Source: PALSA-894 sp049698215 (lineage in GTDB: Bacteria; Pseudomonadota; Alphaproteobacteria; Rhizobiales; Xanthobacteraceae). From it: a DNA stretch of 15,950 nt. The stretch lies in assembly GCA_049698215.1 (NCBI GenBank), contig JBAVXH010000325.1:1-15950 (forward strand). The letters run 5' to 3'. Position 1 is the stretch's first letter. Each line of letters begins with the position of its first letter. The notes below the pieces were generated by a model that did no database searches, had not been told where the DNA came from, and saw only the letters and a list, made by a program, of their open reading frames with translations. A program made the position numbers and the translations under genes. Positions 7,546 through 14,161 of this stretch are shown in pieces.

Positions 7546-8526
7546 GTGACATTCTGGAAACATGAGATGCAACACGTGACGACTTCGCCAGGCAGCGGCA
7601 ACGCGGTGCATGCCGGCCCGACGCTCAGCTCCGAGCAAAGGGAGAACTGGGATCGCGACGGCTATCTGATCCTGCCGCAGTTCTTCGGCCCGGATATCGT
7701 CGATCCGATCAATGCGCTGATCGAGCGGCTGAGCCATCGCAACGCGCGCGCGAACGAGATGGCCGGGCGCGTGGTCGTGGACCTGCTCGCCGGCTCGGCG
7801 CACCGGCGTATGCGGCTTGCCGATGCGCCGGACGAGGCCTTCGAGCGGCCGGTGAAATTCAACGACCTGTTTCTTGAATGCGACGTGATCCGCAACTGCG
7901 ACCTGCATCCGCGGCTGGTGCCGATCCTCGATGACCTGCTCGACGGGCCGCCGGTCGTGTGCAACTCGCTGAACTTCATTCAGGGCAGCGAGCAGACCGA
8001 GCACATCGATTCCTGGTTCATGCCGCCGCCAGCGCCGGACAAGATGGTCGTCACGTCGGTGTGCCTCGAAGACGTGCACCCTGAGGCCGGCCCGCTGTTC
8101 TATCTGCCGGGCAGCCAGAAGATTCCGCCGTTTCTGTTTTCCAACGGGACGATCCGGGCGATCCCTGCCGAAATGGACAAGTGCCATGCCTATCTGGACA
8201 AGGCGATCGCTGAGCGCGGGATCAAGCGCGAGACGTTCCTCGGCCGCAAGGGCGATGTGTTCATCTGGTCATGCCAGATCGCGCATGGCGGCACGCCGAT
8301 CAGGGATCCCAAGCGCACGCGCAAGAGCCTGGTGACGCACTACTGGCGCGCCAACGACATGGCGCGGCACAAGCTGGAGCCGGAAAGCGGCGGCTACTAC
8401 TTCGCCAAGGACCACCAGCCGGTGCCATCCGATCCGGCGTGGAAGCGGCTCGCGGACCGCGCCTGGCTCGAGGCGCGCTGGGCCGGGCGGCTGGTGAAGC
8501 GGGCGGTCGTCCGTCCGGCGCATTGA
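7546..8526 (+). CDS. Phytanoyl-CoA dioxygenase (PhyH) family protein
   Basis: A 326-residue protein of the PhyH family, non-haem Fe(II)/2-oxoglutarate-dependent oxygenases with a cupin-like fold. The iron-binding facial triad is visible as EHIDSW (H153, D155) and a distal His in SCQIAHGGTPI (H247). An Arg about 10-13 residues later (RTRKSLVTHYW) is suited to 2-oxoglutarate binding. EAGPLFYLPGSQK is the typical strand after the HxD motif. Family substrates range from phytanoyl-CoA to ectoine and many secondary metabolites, so the substrate is not assigned. The start is uncertain: GTG 7546, ATG 7567 and GTG 7576 are all in frame with no strong Shine-Dalgarno, and homology begins only near residue 28. 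It stands alone on the plus strand, with a palindromic repeat directly downstream. Confidence 0.88.
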   Translation: MTFWKHEMQHVTTSPGSGNAVHAGPTLSSEQRENWDRDGYLILPQFFGPDIVDPINALIERLSHRNARANEMAGRVVVDLLAGSAHRRMRLADAPDEAFERPVKFNDLFLECDVIRNCDLHPRLVPILDDLLDGPPVVCNSLNFIQGSEQTEHIDSWFMPPPAPDKMVVTSVCLEDVHPEAGPLFYLPGSQKIPPFLFSNGTIRAIPAEMDKCHAYLDKAIAERGIKRETFLGRKGDVFIWSCQIAHGGTPIRDPKRTRKSLVTHYWRANDMARHKLEPESGGYYFAKDHQPVPSDPAWKRLADRAWLEARWAGRLVKRAVVRPAH

Positions 8527-8560
8527 TCGGCCCAGGCGCAAGCCGTTCATTCGGCGCGCT

Positions 8561-8616
8561 TCCCCCTCTCCCGCTTGCGGGAGAGGGTTGCCGCGAAGCG
8601 GCGGGGAGAGGGGTTC
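8561..8616. repeat. Palindromic intergenic repeat (REP-like)
   Basis: A near-perfect hairpin (arms 8564-8574 and 8577-8587, built on CCCTCTCCCGC) is followed by a second small hairpin (GCCGC-GAA-GCGGC, 8590-8602) and a GGGGAGAGGGG tract that can pair with the first arm instead. I recognise this CTCTCCC...GGGAGAGGG form as a dispersed intergenic repeat of Bradyrhizobium-like genomes. It lies between the dioxygenase-like gene and the STAS fragment and may also act as a transcription stop. Confidence 0.8.
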
Positions 8617-8634
8617 TTACTTCAGCAGCCCCTC

Positions 8635-8844
8635 TTCAGCGCGGTTCCGTTGATCGACGGCACCGGAGCACGTGCGCTGCACGGCTTCGTGCATAAGCTG
8701 CAGCGCTCCGGCACCCGGATCTATTTCAGCGGCGCGGGCGACGGTGTTCGCCGCACCCTGACCAACGCCGGGCTGAAGCCTCCGGACGTGCTCTACAGCG
8801 AGAGCATCGAGAGTGCGAAAACGGCCGCGCGCGAGTCAGGCTGA
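8635..8844 (+). pseudogene. SulP-type transporter gene remnant, C-terminal STAS domain
   Basis: About 68 codons survive, reading PLIDGTGARALHGFVHKLQR, then SGTRIYFSGAGDGVRRTLTN, then AGLKPPDVLYSESIESA up to a TGA at 8842-8844. The pattern (strand, xIDxTGxxAL, helix, G-T-x-hydrophobic strand, V-R-x-x-L-x-x-x-G-L) is the C-terminal half of a STAS domain as found at the end of SulP anion transporters. There is no transporter membrane region, because the sequence upstream is replaced by the palindromic repeat at 8561-8616. The frame is open upstream through the repeat, but that part is not protein-like. Its stop overlaps, tail to tail, the ancestral-looking stop of the stranded htpG 3' end at 8836-8838. 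Probably non-functional. Confidence 0.7.
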
Positions 8845-8916
8845 CGCGCTCAAGCCCCGCGCCACCAAGCGATTGACCCGCGCCGCGAAAGCTGCCGGAT
8901 CGTCGGGTACCTCGCC
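8836..8916 (-). pseudogene. Orphaned 3' end of htpG with native stop codon
   Basis: Read on the minus strand this encodes GEVPDDPAAFAARVNRLVAR followed by GLSASA and a TGA at 8836-8838, a normal-looking HtpG C-terminus. It aligns with residues GEVPDDPAAFAARINRIIVR of the intact htpG gene 685 bp away. DNA at 8869-8916 matches 9554-9601 at 43 of 48 positions, including 23 identical bases at 8894-8916. The sequence to its right is unrelated to htpG, so it is a fragment cut off by insertion of the vapBC cassette. Confidence 0.9.
8869..8916. repeat. att-like direct repeat, left copy
   Basis: Left copy of a 48-bp direct repeat whose right copy is at 9554-9601 inside htpG. There are five differences, mostly at synonymous codon positions, and the last 23 bases (8894-8916) are identical. 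The repeats bound the vapBC cassette (8917-9553), which suggests site-specific or homologous integration at the 3' end of htpG. Confidence 0.85.
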
Positions 8917-8930
8917 GTGGGGCGGACGCG

Positions 8931-9359
8931 CTATGGAATGGTAACCGTCAGAGGGGCTCCGAGCGCTTGAGCGGCGGATGCCATTTTCGCGTCAAAGGTC
9001 ATCAAAGAGGCCTGTGACTTCAGCGCAAGCGCTATGTTAATAGCATCTGGTGCGCGCAAAGTGGTATCAAGACGCCTCAGGAAAGTCTCTGCCTGCGAAA
9101 TGATCGTTCCGTCCGTCGCCACTCTTCGGCAGCTGCTCGCGATCCACTCATCAAATGCCGAAAACGCAAAGCGAGCTTGATCGGCCGTAATCGATCCGGC
9201 GCGGACGTATCTTGCCATGACAGACGAAAACTCAGCGGCGGCAAAATCACTAACGATCACCGATTCGTTGCGCGACGCGAGTACTTCAGTTGCCCGGTCG
9301 GTGAAATGATCTTGAGTGAATAGAGCCACGATGACGCTGGCGTCGAGGTAGACGCTCAC
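8931..9359 (-). CDS. vapC: PIN-domain ribonuclease toxin, VapC family
   Basis: A 142-residue PIN-domain protein of normal VapC length. VapC toxins are Mg-dependent endoribonucleases that block translation, typically by cutting tRNA or rRNA. All four acidic active-site positions are visible: D6 in VYLDASVIV, E43 in AAAEFSSVMAR, D105 in LRAPDAINIALA and D123 in LMTFDAKM. It therefore looks catalytically intact. The GTG start at 9359 overlaps the TGA stop of the antitoxin gene (GTGA), the usual translational coupling of vapBC pairs. The gene ends only 14 nt before the left copy of the 48-bp repeat, so the cassette carries almost nothing else. AT content is higher than in htpG, which supports transfer. 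Confidence 0.9.
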   Translation of the reverse strand: MSVYLDASVIVALFTQDHFTDRATEVLASRNESVIVSDFAAAEFSSVMARYVRAGSITADQARFAFSAFDEWIASSCRRVATDGTIISQAETFLRRLDTTLRAPDAINIALALKSQASLMTFDAKMASAAQALGAPLTVTIP

Positions 9360-9511
9360 TTCCAGTCCCCGTCCCGATGCTCGCTAACGATCTCGCCAGC
9401 GCCCCGATCGGACAAACCGGGGATTCGTCGAGATTTGAGCCAATCGAGGTCCTCTTTTGTTAAAGGTCTGGATGTTTTTTCATCGTTCGTCGTGACGGCC
9501 CTGTCTGTCAT
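9356..9511 (-). CDS. vapB: Predicted VapB-type antitoxin, in frame with htpG
   Basis: A 51-residue polypeptide, MTDRAVTTNDEKTSRPLTKE followed by DLDWLKSRRIPGLSDRG and an acidic/polar end GDWK. It is called an antitoxin from its position: its stop codon overlaps the vapC start by four bases, and small proteins with a PLTKEDLDWLKSRR-like helix often precede PIN toxins. The DNA-binding fold is not obvious. The ATG at 9511 has an AAGG Shine-Dalgarno 7 nt upstream, so it can be translated on its own. It is also the in-frame continuation of htpG, since no stop codon separates them. Antitoxins usually bind their toxin through a flexible C-terminus and repress the operon; here the only visible upstream transcription unit is htpG itself. 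Confidence 0.7.
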   Translation of the reverse strand: MTDRAVTTNDEKTSRPLTKEDLDWLKSRRIPGLSDRGAGEIVSEHRDGDWK

Positions 9512-11431
9512 GACATCGCCTTGTCTGCGGAAATCAAAGCCTCTTACTATAATGCGATTGATCCGTGCCGCAAACGCCGCCGGATCGTCGGGTACCTCGC
9601 CATCCAGGATTTGCGCCTGCTCGAACAGAAGCGCCGCGAGGTCGTTCACATCGCTTTCATTCGAGGCCTTCTGCGCCTGGCCGACCGCCTTCACCAGCGC
9701 GTGCTTCATGTTGAGCTCGAGAACCGGCTTGGCGCCGACACCACGCTTCTGGCGTGAAAGCAGCCGCTCGATCTCCAGATCGGGCCCAGATGTCGATGCG
9801 ACCAGGCATGCAGGGCTGTCAGCGAGGCGCGACGAGGCCTTCACGTCGGCGACGCGTTCGCCGAGCGCAAGCTTCACCGCCGCGATCACGGTCGCTTCAT
9901 CGGTCTCGCCTTTCTCCTCGGGCTTCGCCTCATCCTCGTTCTTCTTGTCATCGAGCAGCGGGATGAGGCCGAAATCGACCTCGCCCTTGCTCAGCGATTT
10001 GAGCGGCTTGCCGTCGAAGTCGCTCGGCAGCATGGTCCAGAACGCATCGACCGGGTCGCTCAAGAGCAGCACCTCGATGCCGCGCGCCCGCGCGGCTTCG
10101 AGCTTCGGGTTGGACTTGAGGCGCTCCGCGCTCTCGCCGACGAGGTAGTAGATCTCGGTCTGGTTCGGTTTGAAGTCCGCCACATACTGCTTGAGCGTGC
10201 GGCCCTTGGCCGCCGTCGTGTCGAAGCGCGCAAGCTTGAGCAACGCCTCGCGCCGCTCGTGGTCCTCGTAGATGCCTTCCTTGATGACCGCTCCGAACGC
10301 GTCCCAGATCCTGCCGAACGCCTCGGCGTCTTTCTCGGCAAGGCTTTCCAGCTCCGAGATGACGCGGCCCGAAATCGCCTTGCGCATGGCGGCGACCTGC
10401 GGATTGTTCTGCAGCATCTCGCGCGAGATGTTGAGCGGCAGATCTTCCGAGTCGACCACGCCGCGGATGAAGCGCAGATACGCCGGCATCAGGTCCGCAT
10501 CGTCGGTGATGTAGACGCGCCGCACGTAGAGCTTCACGTGCCCCTTGCGCGCCGGATCGAACAGATCGAACGGCCGCGTCGACGGCGCGAATAACAGCAC
10601 CGCATAGGCCTGCCTCCCCTCCGCCTTGTAGTGCAGCGTCATCGCGGGGTCGTCGAACGCATGCGCGATGGTCTGGTAAGCCTGCTTGTAATCCTCCGGC
10701 TTCAGCTCGGATTTCGGGCGCTGCCAGAGCGCGCTCGCCGAATTGATCTTGTCGGACTTCTCGCCCTCGGCGAGCTCGATCGGGAACAGGATGTGGTCCG
10801 AGTAGGTCGCGACGACGTGGCGGATTTCATGGGGCTCGAGGTATTTCTTCGCGTCGTCTTTCAGATGCAGCACGATCTCGGTGCCGCGCGCAACGCGCGC
10901 CGCCTCCGCCTCATCGGCGGGGGCGATGTCGAAGCCGGCACCGCCGGTGGAGGTCCACACGAAGGCCTCGGACGACCCGGCGCGGCGGCTCGTCACCGCG
11001 ATGCGGTCCGCCACCATGAAGGCCGAATAGAAGCCGACGCCGAACTGCCCGATCAGGCTCGCGCCGTCCTTCGCCTCTGCGAGCTTGCTCACGAAAGCAC
11101 GCGTGCCGGAGCGCGCGACGGTGCCGAGATTGTCGATCAGCTCCAGCCGGTCCATGCCGATGCCGTTGTCGGCGATGGTGAGCGTCCCGGCGTCCTTGTC
11201 GGGGGTGAGGTGGATTTTCAGTTCGGCGTCCTCGACCAGAAGGTCGGGCTTGGCGATCGCCTCGTAGCGCAGCCGGTCGCAGGCATCCGAGGCATTGGAG
11301 ATGAGCTCGCGCAGGAAGACATCGGTCTCGGAATAGACCGAATGCACCATCAGCCGCAGCAGCTCGGCGACCTCGGCCTGAAACTGATGGGATTCGCCGG
11401 CCTTGGGCTCGGCGGTCGTCGTATCCGTCAT
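9356..11431 (-). CDS. htpG: Molecular chaperone HtpG (Hsp90), reading frame fused to antitoxin
   Basis: HtpG is the bacterial Hsp90, an ATP-dependent dimeric chaperone of the cytoplasm. The N-terminal ATPase is intact: RELISNASDACDRLRYEA (E42, N46), DNGIGM (D88 region), GTVARSGTRAF and IGQFGVGFYSAFMV (about 128-140). The middle domain has the arginine finger segment LPLNISREMLQNNP, and the C-terminal dimerisation domain runs to NRIIVRG at residue 631, a typical end. Instead of stopping, the frame continues through FDFRRQGDV and the whole 51-residue antitoxin, giving 691 residues. The last native-like codons (ATT ATA GTA AGA) are unusually AT-rich compared with the stranded copy (TTG GTG GCG CGG). 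A promoter-like pair lies at 11466-11493. Whether the fused form or a processed form is made cannot be told. Confidence 0.95.
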   Translation of the reverse strand: MTDTTTAEPKAGESHQFQAEVAELLRLMVHSVYSETDVFLRELISNASDACDRLRYEAIAKPDLLVEDAELKIHLTPDKDAGTLTIADNGIGMDRLELIDNLGTVARSGTRAFVSKLAEAKDGASLIGQFGVGFYSAFMVADRIAVTSRRAGSSEAFVWTSTGGAGFDIAPADEAEAARVARGTEIVLHLKDDAKKYLEPHEIRHVVATYSDHILFPIELAEGEKSDKINSASALWQRPKSELKPEDYKQAYQTIAHAFDDPAMTLHYKAEGRQAYAVLLFAPSTRPFDLFDPARKGHVKLYVRRVYITDDADLMPAYLRFIRGVVDSEDLPLNISREMLQNNPQVAAMRKAISGRVISELESLAEKDAEAFGRIWDAFGAVIKEGIYEDHERREALLKLARFDTTAAKGRTLKQYVADFKPNQTEIYYLVGESAERLKSNPKLEAARARGIEVLLLSDPVDAFWTMLPSDFDGKPLKSLSKGEVDFGLIPLLDDKKNEDEAKPEEKGETDEATVIAAVKLALGERVADVKASSRLADSPACLVASTSGPDLEIERLLSRQKRGVGAKPVLELNMKHALVKAVGQAQKASNESDVNDLAALLFEQAQILDGEVPDDPAAFAARINRIIVRGFDFRRQGDVMTDRAVTTNDEKTSRPLTKEDLDWLKSRRIPGLSDRGAGEIVSEHRDGDWK
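9554..9601. repeat. att-like direct repeat, right copy within htpG
   Basis: Right copy of the 48-bp repeat, encoding (on the minus strand) the part of HtpG around EVPDDPAAFAARINR. It matches 8869-8916 at 43 of 48 bases, with 9579-9601 identical. The segment between the copies (8917-9553, 637 bp) holds only the vapBC pair. Confidence 0.85.
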
Positions 11432-11465
11432 GTCCCCACTCGTATCGGTCGTTGAAGCAGTCTCG

Positions 11466-11493
11466 ATATAGCGCGCGGGCCAAGCCTCGCAAG
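11466..11493 (-). promoter_or_regulatory. Candidate htpG promoter, possibly heat-shock sigma type
   Basis: On the minus strand CTTGCG (11493-11488) and CTATAT (11471-11466) are separated by 16 bp, about 35 bp upstream of the htpG ATG. The combination resembles alphaproteobacterial promoters read by RpoH-type heat-shock sigma factors (CTTG... and C-A/T-T-A-T-type -10), which fits a chaperone gene. No CIRCE or ROSE element was recognised in the short leader. Confidence 0.5.
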
Positions 11494-11578
11494 AGTACGT
11501 ATTCGGCTGAGATTTCGCCTTGCGCGATCCCGCGCGGCTCCCTAATTACCCGGTACCGGCAACCGTCAAACGCGGCCC

Positions 11579-12031
11579 ATGGACCAGCTCAAGCTCATCG
11601 CGCTCGACCAGGACGATATCGCCATCGTCTCCACCCATCTGCAGGACGCGGTGGTCAAGGTCGGCGACATCGTCTGGCTACCGGCCGAGAAGCGACTGGT
11701 GATGGGCGTGAACCGGTTCGATTGGGAAGCCTGTGGCTGCGAGGATCCCTGTTACAAGCGCCGGCGCACCGCGCTCCGGTTCGAGCGGGTGAATTCGCTG
11801 CGCTGCCGCAATGTCGATCCCAAGCACAAGGACGCGGTGCTCAACCTGCTGGCGGTCGAGTACGACGAGACCGATGCCCCGGCGGGCGCCGTGACCTTGA
11901 TCTTCTCAGGCGGCGCGGCGCTGCGGTTGGAGGTCGAGTGTCTGGAATGCGAACTCGCCGATCTCGGGCCGACCTGGGATGCGCGCGGGCGGCCTGTTCA
12001 TCAGGTTGACGCAGCCGACCCGCGGGGTTGA
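11579..12031 (+). CDS. DUF2948 family protein
   Basis: A 150-residue cytoplasmic protein starting MDQLKLIALDQDDIAIVSTH and containing the segments VGDIVWLPAEKRLVMGVNRF and DWEACGCEDPCYKRRRTALRF, which I recognise from the DUF2948 family of alphaproteobacteria. The cysteine cluster C-G-C-x4-C (about residues 53-59) could bind metal, but this is speculation. Function is unknown. In related genomes the gene sits between murA and hisD. Here it still precedes hisD (49 nt gap, same strand) but is about 7 kb from murA. It is divergent from htpG with a 147-bp gap, in which I see a candidate htpG promoter but no convincing one for this gene. Confidence 0.88.
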   Translation: MDQLKLIALDQDDIAIVSTHLQDAVVKVGDIVWLPAEKRLVMGVNRFDWEACGCEDPCYKRRRTALRFERVNSLRCRNVDPKHKDAVLNLLAVEYDETDAPAGAVTLIFSGGAALRLEVECLECELADLGPTWDARGRPVHQVDAADPRG

Positions 12032-12080
12032 CGGGGTAGGTTCCGCAAGCCATGCAGCGGTGGCCTGTCAGGACGCCGCC

Positions 12081-13376
12081 ATGCCGATCCGCCTCGACGC
12101 CCGCGCCCCCGGCTTTACCGGAAAATTCCGCGCCTTCCTCGACACCAAGCGCGAGGCCTCCGCCGATGTCGAGCAGGCGGTGCGTGCGATCATCGCGGAC
12201 GTCGCGGCGCGCGGCGATAACGCGCTCATTGAGTTGACCAAGAAATTCGACCGCGTTGATCTGGCGGCCATCGGCCTGCGCGTTGCCGCGGCCGAACTCG
12301 ATTCCGCCGCTGCGGCCTGCGAAAAGGAGGCGCTCGATGCTCTGACGCTCGCGCGCGATCGCATCGAGGCCTATCACCGGCGCCAGTTACCCAAGGACGA
12401 TCGCTTCACCGATCCGCTCGGCGTGGAGCTGGGTCACCGCTGGACCGCGATCGAGGCAGTCGGGCTCTACGTGCCCGGTGGTACCGCGGCCTACCCGTCG
12501 TCCGTGCTGATGAATGCCGTGCCCGCCAAGGTCGCGGGTGTCCCTCGCGTCGTGATGGTGGTGCCGGCGCCCGACGGCAAGCTCAATCCCCTGGTGCTGG
12601 CTGCCGCGAAGCTTGCCGGTGTTGACGAAATCTATCGCGTCGGCGGCGCACAGGCGGTCGCGGCGCTCGCCTATGGTACGGCGACGATCGCGCCGGTGGC
12701 GAAGATCGTCGGGCCGGGCAACGCCTATGTGGCGGCCGCGAAGCGCCTCGTGTTCGGGCGTGTCGGCATCGACATGATCGCTGGCCCGAGCGAGGTGCTG
12801 GTCATTGCCGATCGCGGCGCCAATCCGGAATGGATCGCCGCGGACCTTCTGGCGCAAGCCGAGCACGACACCGCCGCACAGGCGATTTTGATCACGGACG
12901 ACGCGGCGCTCGCGGATGCGGTGGAGCGCGCGGTCGAGGGGCAACTCAAAACGCTGCCGCGCGGCTCGGTCGCGAGTGCGTCGTGGCGCGATTTCGGCGC
13001 GATCATCCTGGTCGGCAAACTGGATGATGCGGTGGCTCTGACCGACGCGATCGCGCCGGAGCATCTGGAAATCGAGACGCACGATCCGGAGCCGCTCGCG
13101 GCGAAAATTCGCAATGCCGGAGCGATCTTCCTCGGCAGCCACACGCCCGAAGCCATCGGCGACTACGTGGCTGGTTCGAACCACGTGCTGCCGACCGCGC
13201 GTTCAGCGCGGTTTTCATCGGGATTGGGCGTGCTCGACTTCATGAAGCGCACTTCCATCCTGCGCCTTGACGCCGATGCGCTCGGCAAGCTCGGGCCCGC
13301 CGCGATCGCGCTCGGCAAGGCCGAAGGCCTGGATGCGCACGCCCGCTCGGTGGCGATGCGGCTCAATCGGCGGTGA
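12081..13376 (+). CDS. hisD: Histidinol dehydrogenase
   Basis: HisD carries out the last two steps of histidine synthesis, oxidising L-histidinol to L-histidine with two NAD+ in a zinc-dependent reaction. The 431-residue length is normal. Visible are VGLYVPGGTAAYPSSVLMNA (about 126-145), VGPGNAYVAAAKR, IDMIAGPSEVLVIAD, LLAQAEHDTAAQAILIT (zinc/substrate residues), the catalytic pair in IAPEHLEIET and the C-terminal GDYVAGSNHVLPT. The ATG at 12081 is chosen because it has an AGGA Shine-Dalgarno 8 nt upstream and gives the usual MPIRLDARAPGF start; an earlier in-frame ATG at 11979 would overlap the DUF2948 gene. It is probably co-transcribed with DUF2948. The next ancestral gene, UPF0262, is separated from it by a toxin-antitoxin cassette. 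Confidence 0.98.
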   Translation: MPIRLDARAPGFTGKFRAFLDTKREASADVEQAVRAIIADVAARGDNALIELTKKFDRVDLAAIGLRVAAAELDSAAAACEKEALDALTLARDRIEAYHRRQLPKDDRFTDPLGVELGHRWTAIEAVGLYVPGGTAAYPSSVLMNAVPAKVAGVPRVVMVVPAPDGKLNPLVLAAAKLAGVDEIYRVGGAQAVAALAYGTATIAPVAKIVGPGNAYVAAAKRLVFGRVGIDMIAGPSEVLVIADRGANPEWIAADLLAQAEHDTAAQAILITDDAALADAVERAVEGQLKTLPRGSVASASWRDFGAIILVGKLDDAVALTDAIAPEHLEIETHDPEPLAAKIRNAGAIFLGSHTPEAIGDYVAGSNHVLPTARSARFSSGLGVLDFMKRTSILRLDADALGKLGPAAIALGKAEGLDAHARSVAMRLNRR

Positions 13377-13392
13377 TGTGGTATAGTTAGGC

Positions 13393-13400
13393 TGACGGTG
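13393..13400. repeat. 8-bp direct repeat at left edge of MNT/HEPN cassette
   Basis: TGACGGTG occurs here, 17 bp after the hisD stop, and again at 14159-14166 exactly where the HEPN gene ends and UPF0262 begins. The pair brackets the two toxin-antitoxin genes and looks like a target-site duplication, although an 8-bp match alone is modest evidence. Confidence 0.45.
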
Positions 13401-13410
13401 AGTTGCCAGC

Positions 13411-13761
13411 ATGAGCCTTACTGACACAAGAACTGATGGAATCGTGGACCAGTTTCCGAAGGGGCTGCTGGACCGCATCGTTGCGCATCTAAATCCGCAG
13501 AAAGTGATTCTGTTTGGGTCGCGTGCGGCGGGAAAAACTCACGAGGACAGTGATTGGGATTTTTTGGTGATTGTTGATGATGATATTCCGCCGGAACGCA
13601 TCGGATGGAGATCGATGTATGAAGCGCGTCGCGGTATTCACTCGCCAATCGACTTGATTCCATGTCGAGAGTCGACGTTTCGCAATCGTTCGGACATCGT
13701 TGGTTCATTGCCGTGGATCGCCGCCACCGAAGGTACTGTCGTCTATGAGCGGACCAATTGA
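13411..13761 (+). CDS. Minimal nucleotidyltransferase (MNT), likely antitoxin of MNT/HEPN pair
   Basis: A 116-residue protein with the polymerase-beta-like minimal nucleotidyltransferase signature. It has ILFGSRAAGK (G36-S37-R38), then SDWDFLVIV with D48 and D50, and a third acidic position in SPIDLIPC (D81). In characterised MntA/HepT modules the MNT protein neutralises the HEPN partner by adding AMP to it; that role is inferred here. The active site looks complete. The gene overlaps the HEPN gene by 17 bp, a sign of translational coupling. Its codon and base use are visibly more AT-rich (for example the stretch around 13555-13590) than hisD before it, which suggests horizontal acquisition. 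A weak GGTGAG Shine-Dalgarno lies 8 nt before the ATG. Confidence 0.88.
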   Translation: MSLTDTRTDGIVDQFPKGLLDRIVAHLNPQKVILFGSRAAGKTHEDSDWDFLVIVDDDIPPERIGWRSMYEARRGIHSPIDLIPCRESTFRNRSDIVGSLPWIAATEGTVVYERTN

Positions 13762-14161
13762 TCGCCGCGTTTGGGCAGAAGTGCTGCGGTGGCTTGCCTT
13801 TGTCGATGATGACATGCGCGTCGTCGAAATTGTAATGGCGGAATCGTCACCGAACTACGGTCCAGCCGCGTTTCATTGCCAGCAGGCAGCGGAAAAGATG
13901 GCTGAAGCGTTACTCGTGGCGCGTGGTTCGGAAGTGCCGAAAATCCACGATATCGAAGTACTGACAGCGTTGGTCGGAGAGGTGGATGCCGAGGCGGCAC
14001 AAAACCTTCGAGAACTGGCTAGCCTGTCGAGCTGGTACACAGCCGTTCGATATCCGAGCGTTGAGGCTGAATTCCCTCCGACATCCGAGGACGTCCGGCT
14101 GATCATGCCGCGTCTCAAACAGTTGCGTCAGTATATCGACACTCTGGCACCGAAGAGTTGA
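13745..14161 (+). CDS. HEPN domain protein, likely toxin of MNT/HEPN pair
   Basis: A 138-residue, mostly helical HEPN-domain protein. Typical features are AAFHCQQAAEKMAEALLVAR (about 41-60), the PKIHDIEVLTALV segment and the C-terminal WYTAVRYPSVEAEFP, which matches the YAVRYP-type end of HEPN proteins paired with nucleotidyltransferases. Many HEPN toxins are RNases with an R-x4-6-H motif. I do not see a clean one: R60 is separated from H68 by seven residues. This may belong to the HEPN branch that lacks that motif, so RNase activity is uncertain. The ATG at 13745 overlaps the MNT gene by 17 bp; an earlier in-frame ATG at 13700 would extend an unrelated sequence. The gene stops inside the right copy of the TGACGGTG repeat. 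Confidence 0.85.
   Translation: MSGPIDRRVWAEVLRWLAFVDDDMRVVEIVMAESSPNYGPAAFHCQQAAEKMAEALLVARGSEVPKIHDIEVLTALVGEVDAEAAQNLRELASLSSWYTAVRYPSVEAEFPPTSEDVRLIMPRLKQLRQYIDTLAPKS

Noticed and set aside
6643..8187. 514-codon minus-strand open frame across the AlgI-like and PhyH-like genes
   Set aside because: Spans a divergent promoter gap and two genes with clear motifs in other frames; its product is Arg/His-rich with no recognisable domain.
8561..8616. CRISPR or transposon end at the palindromic sequence
   Set aside because: No repeat-spacer periodicity and no transposase; it fits a dispersed intergenic palindrome.
8869..9601. Ordinary transposon target-site duplication for the 48-bp repeats
   Set aside because: Too long and diverged for a target-site duplication, and the differences respect the HtpG reading frame, which points to a carried gene end instead.
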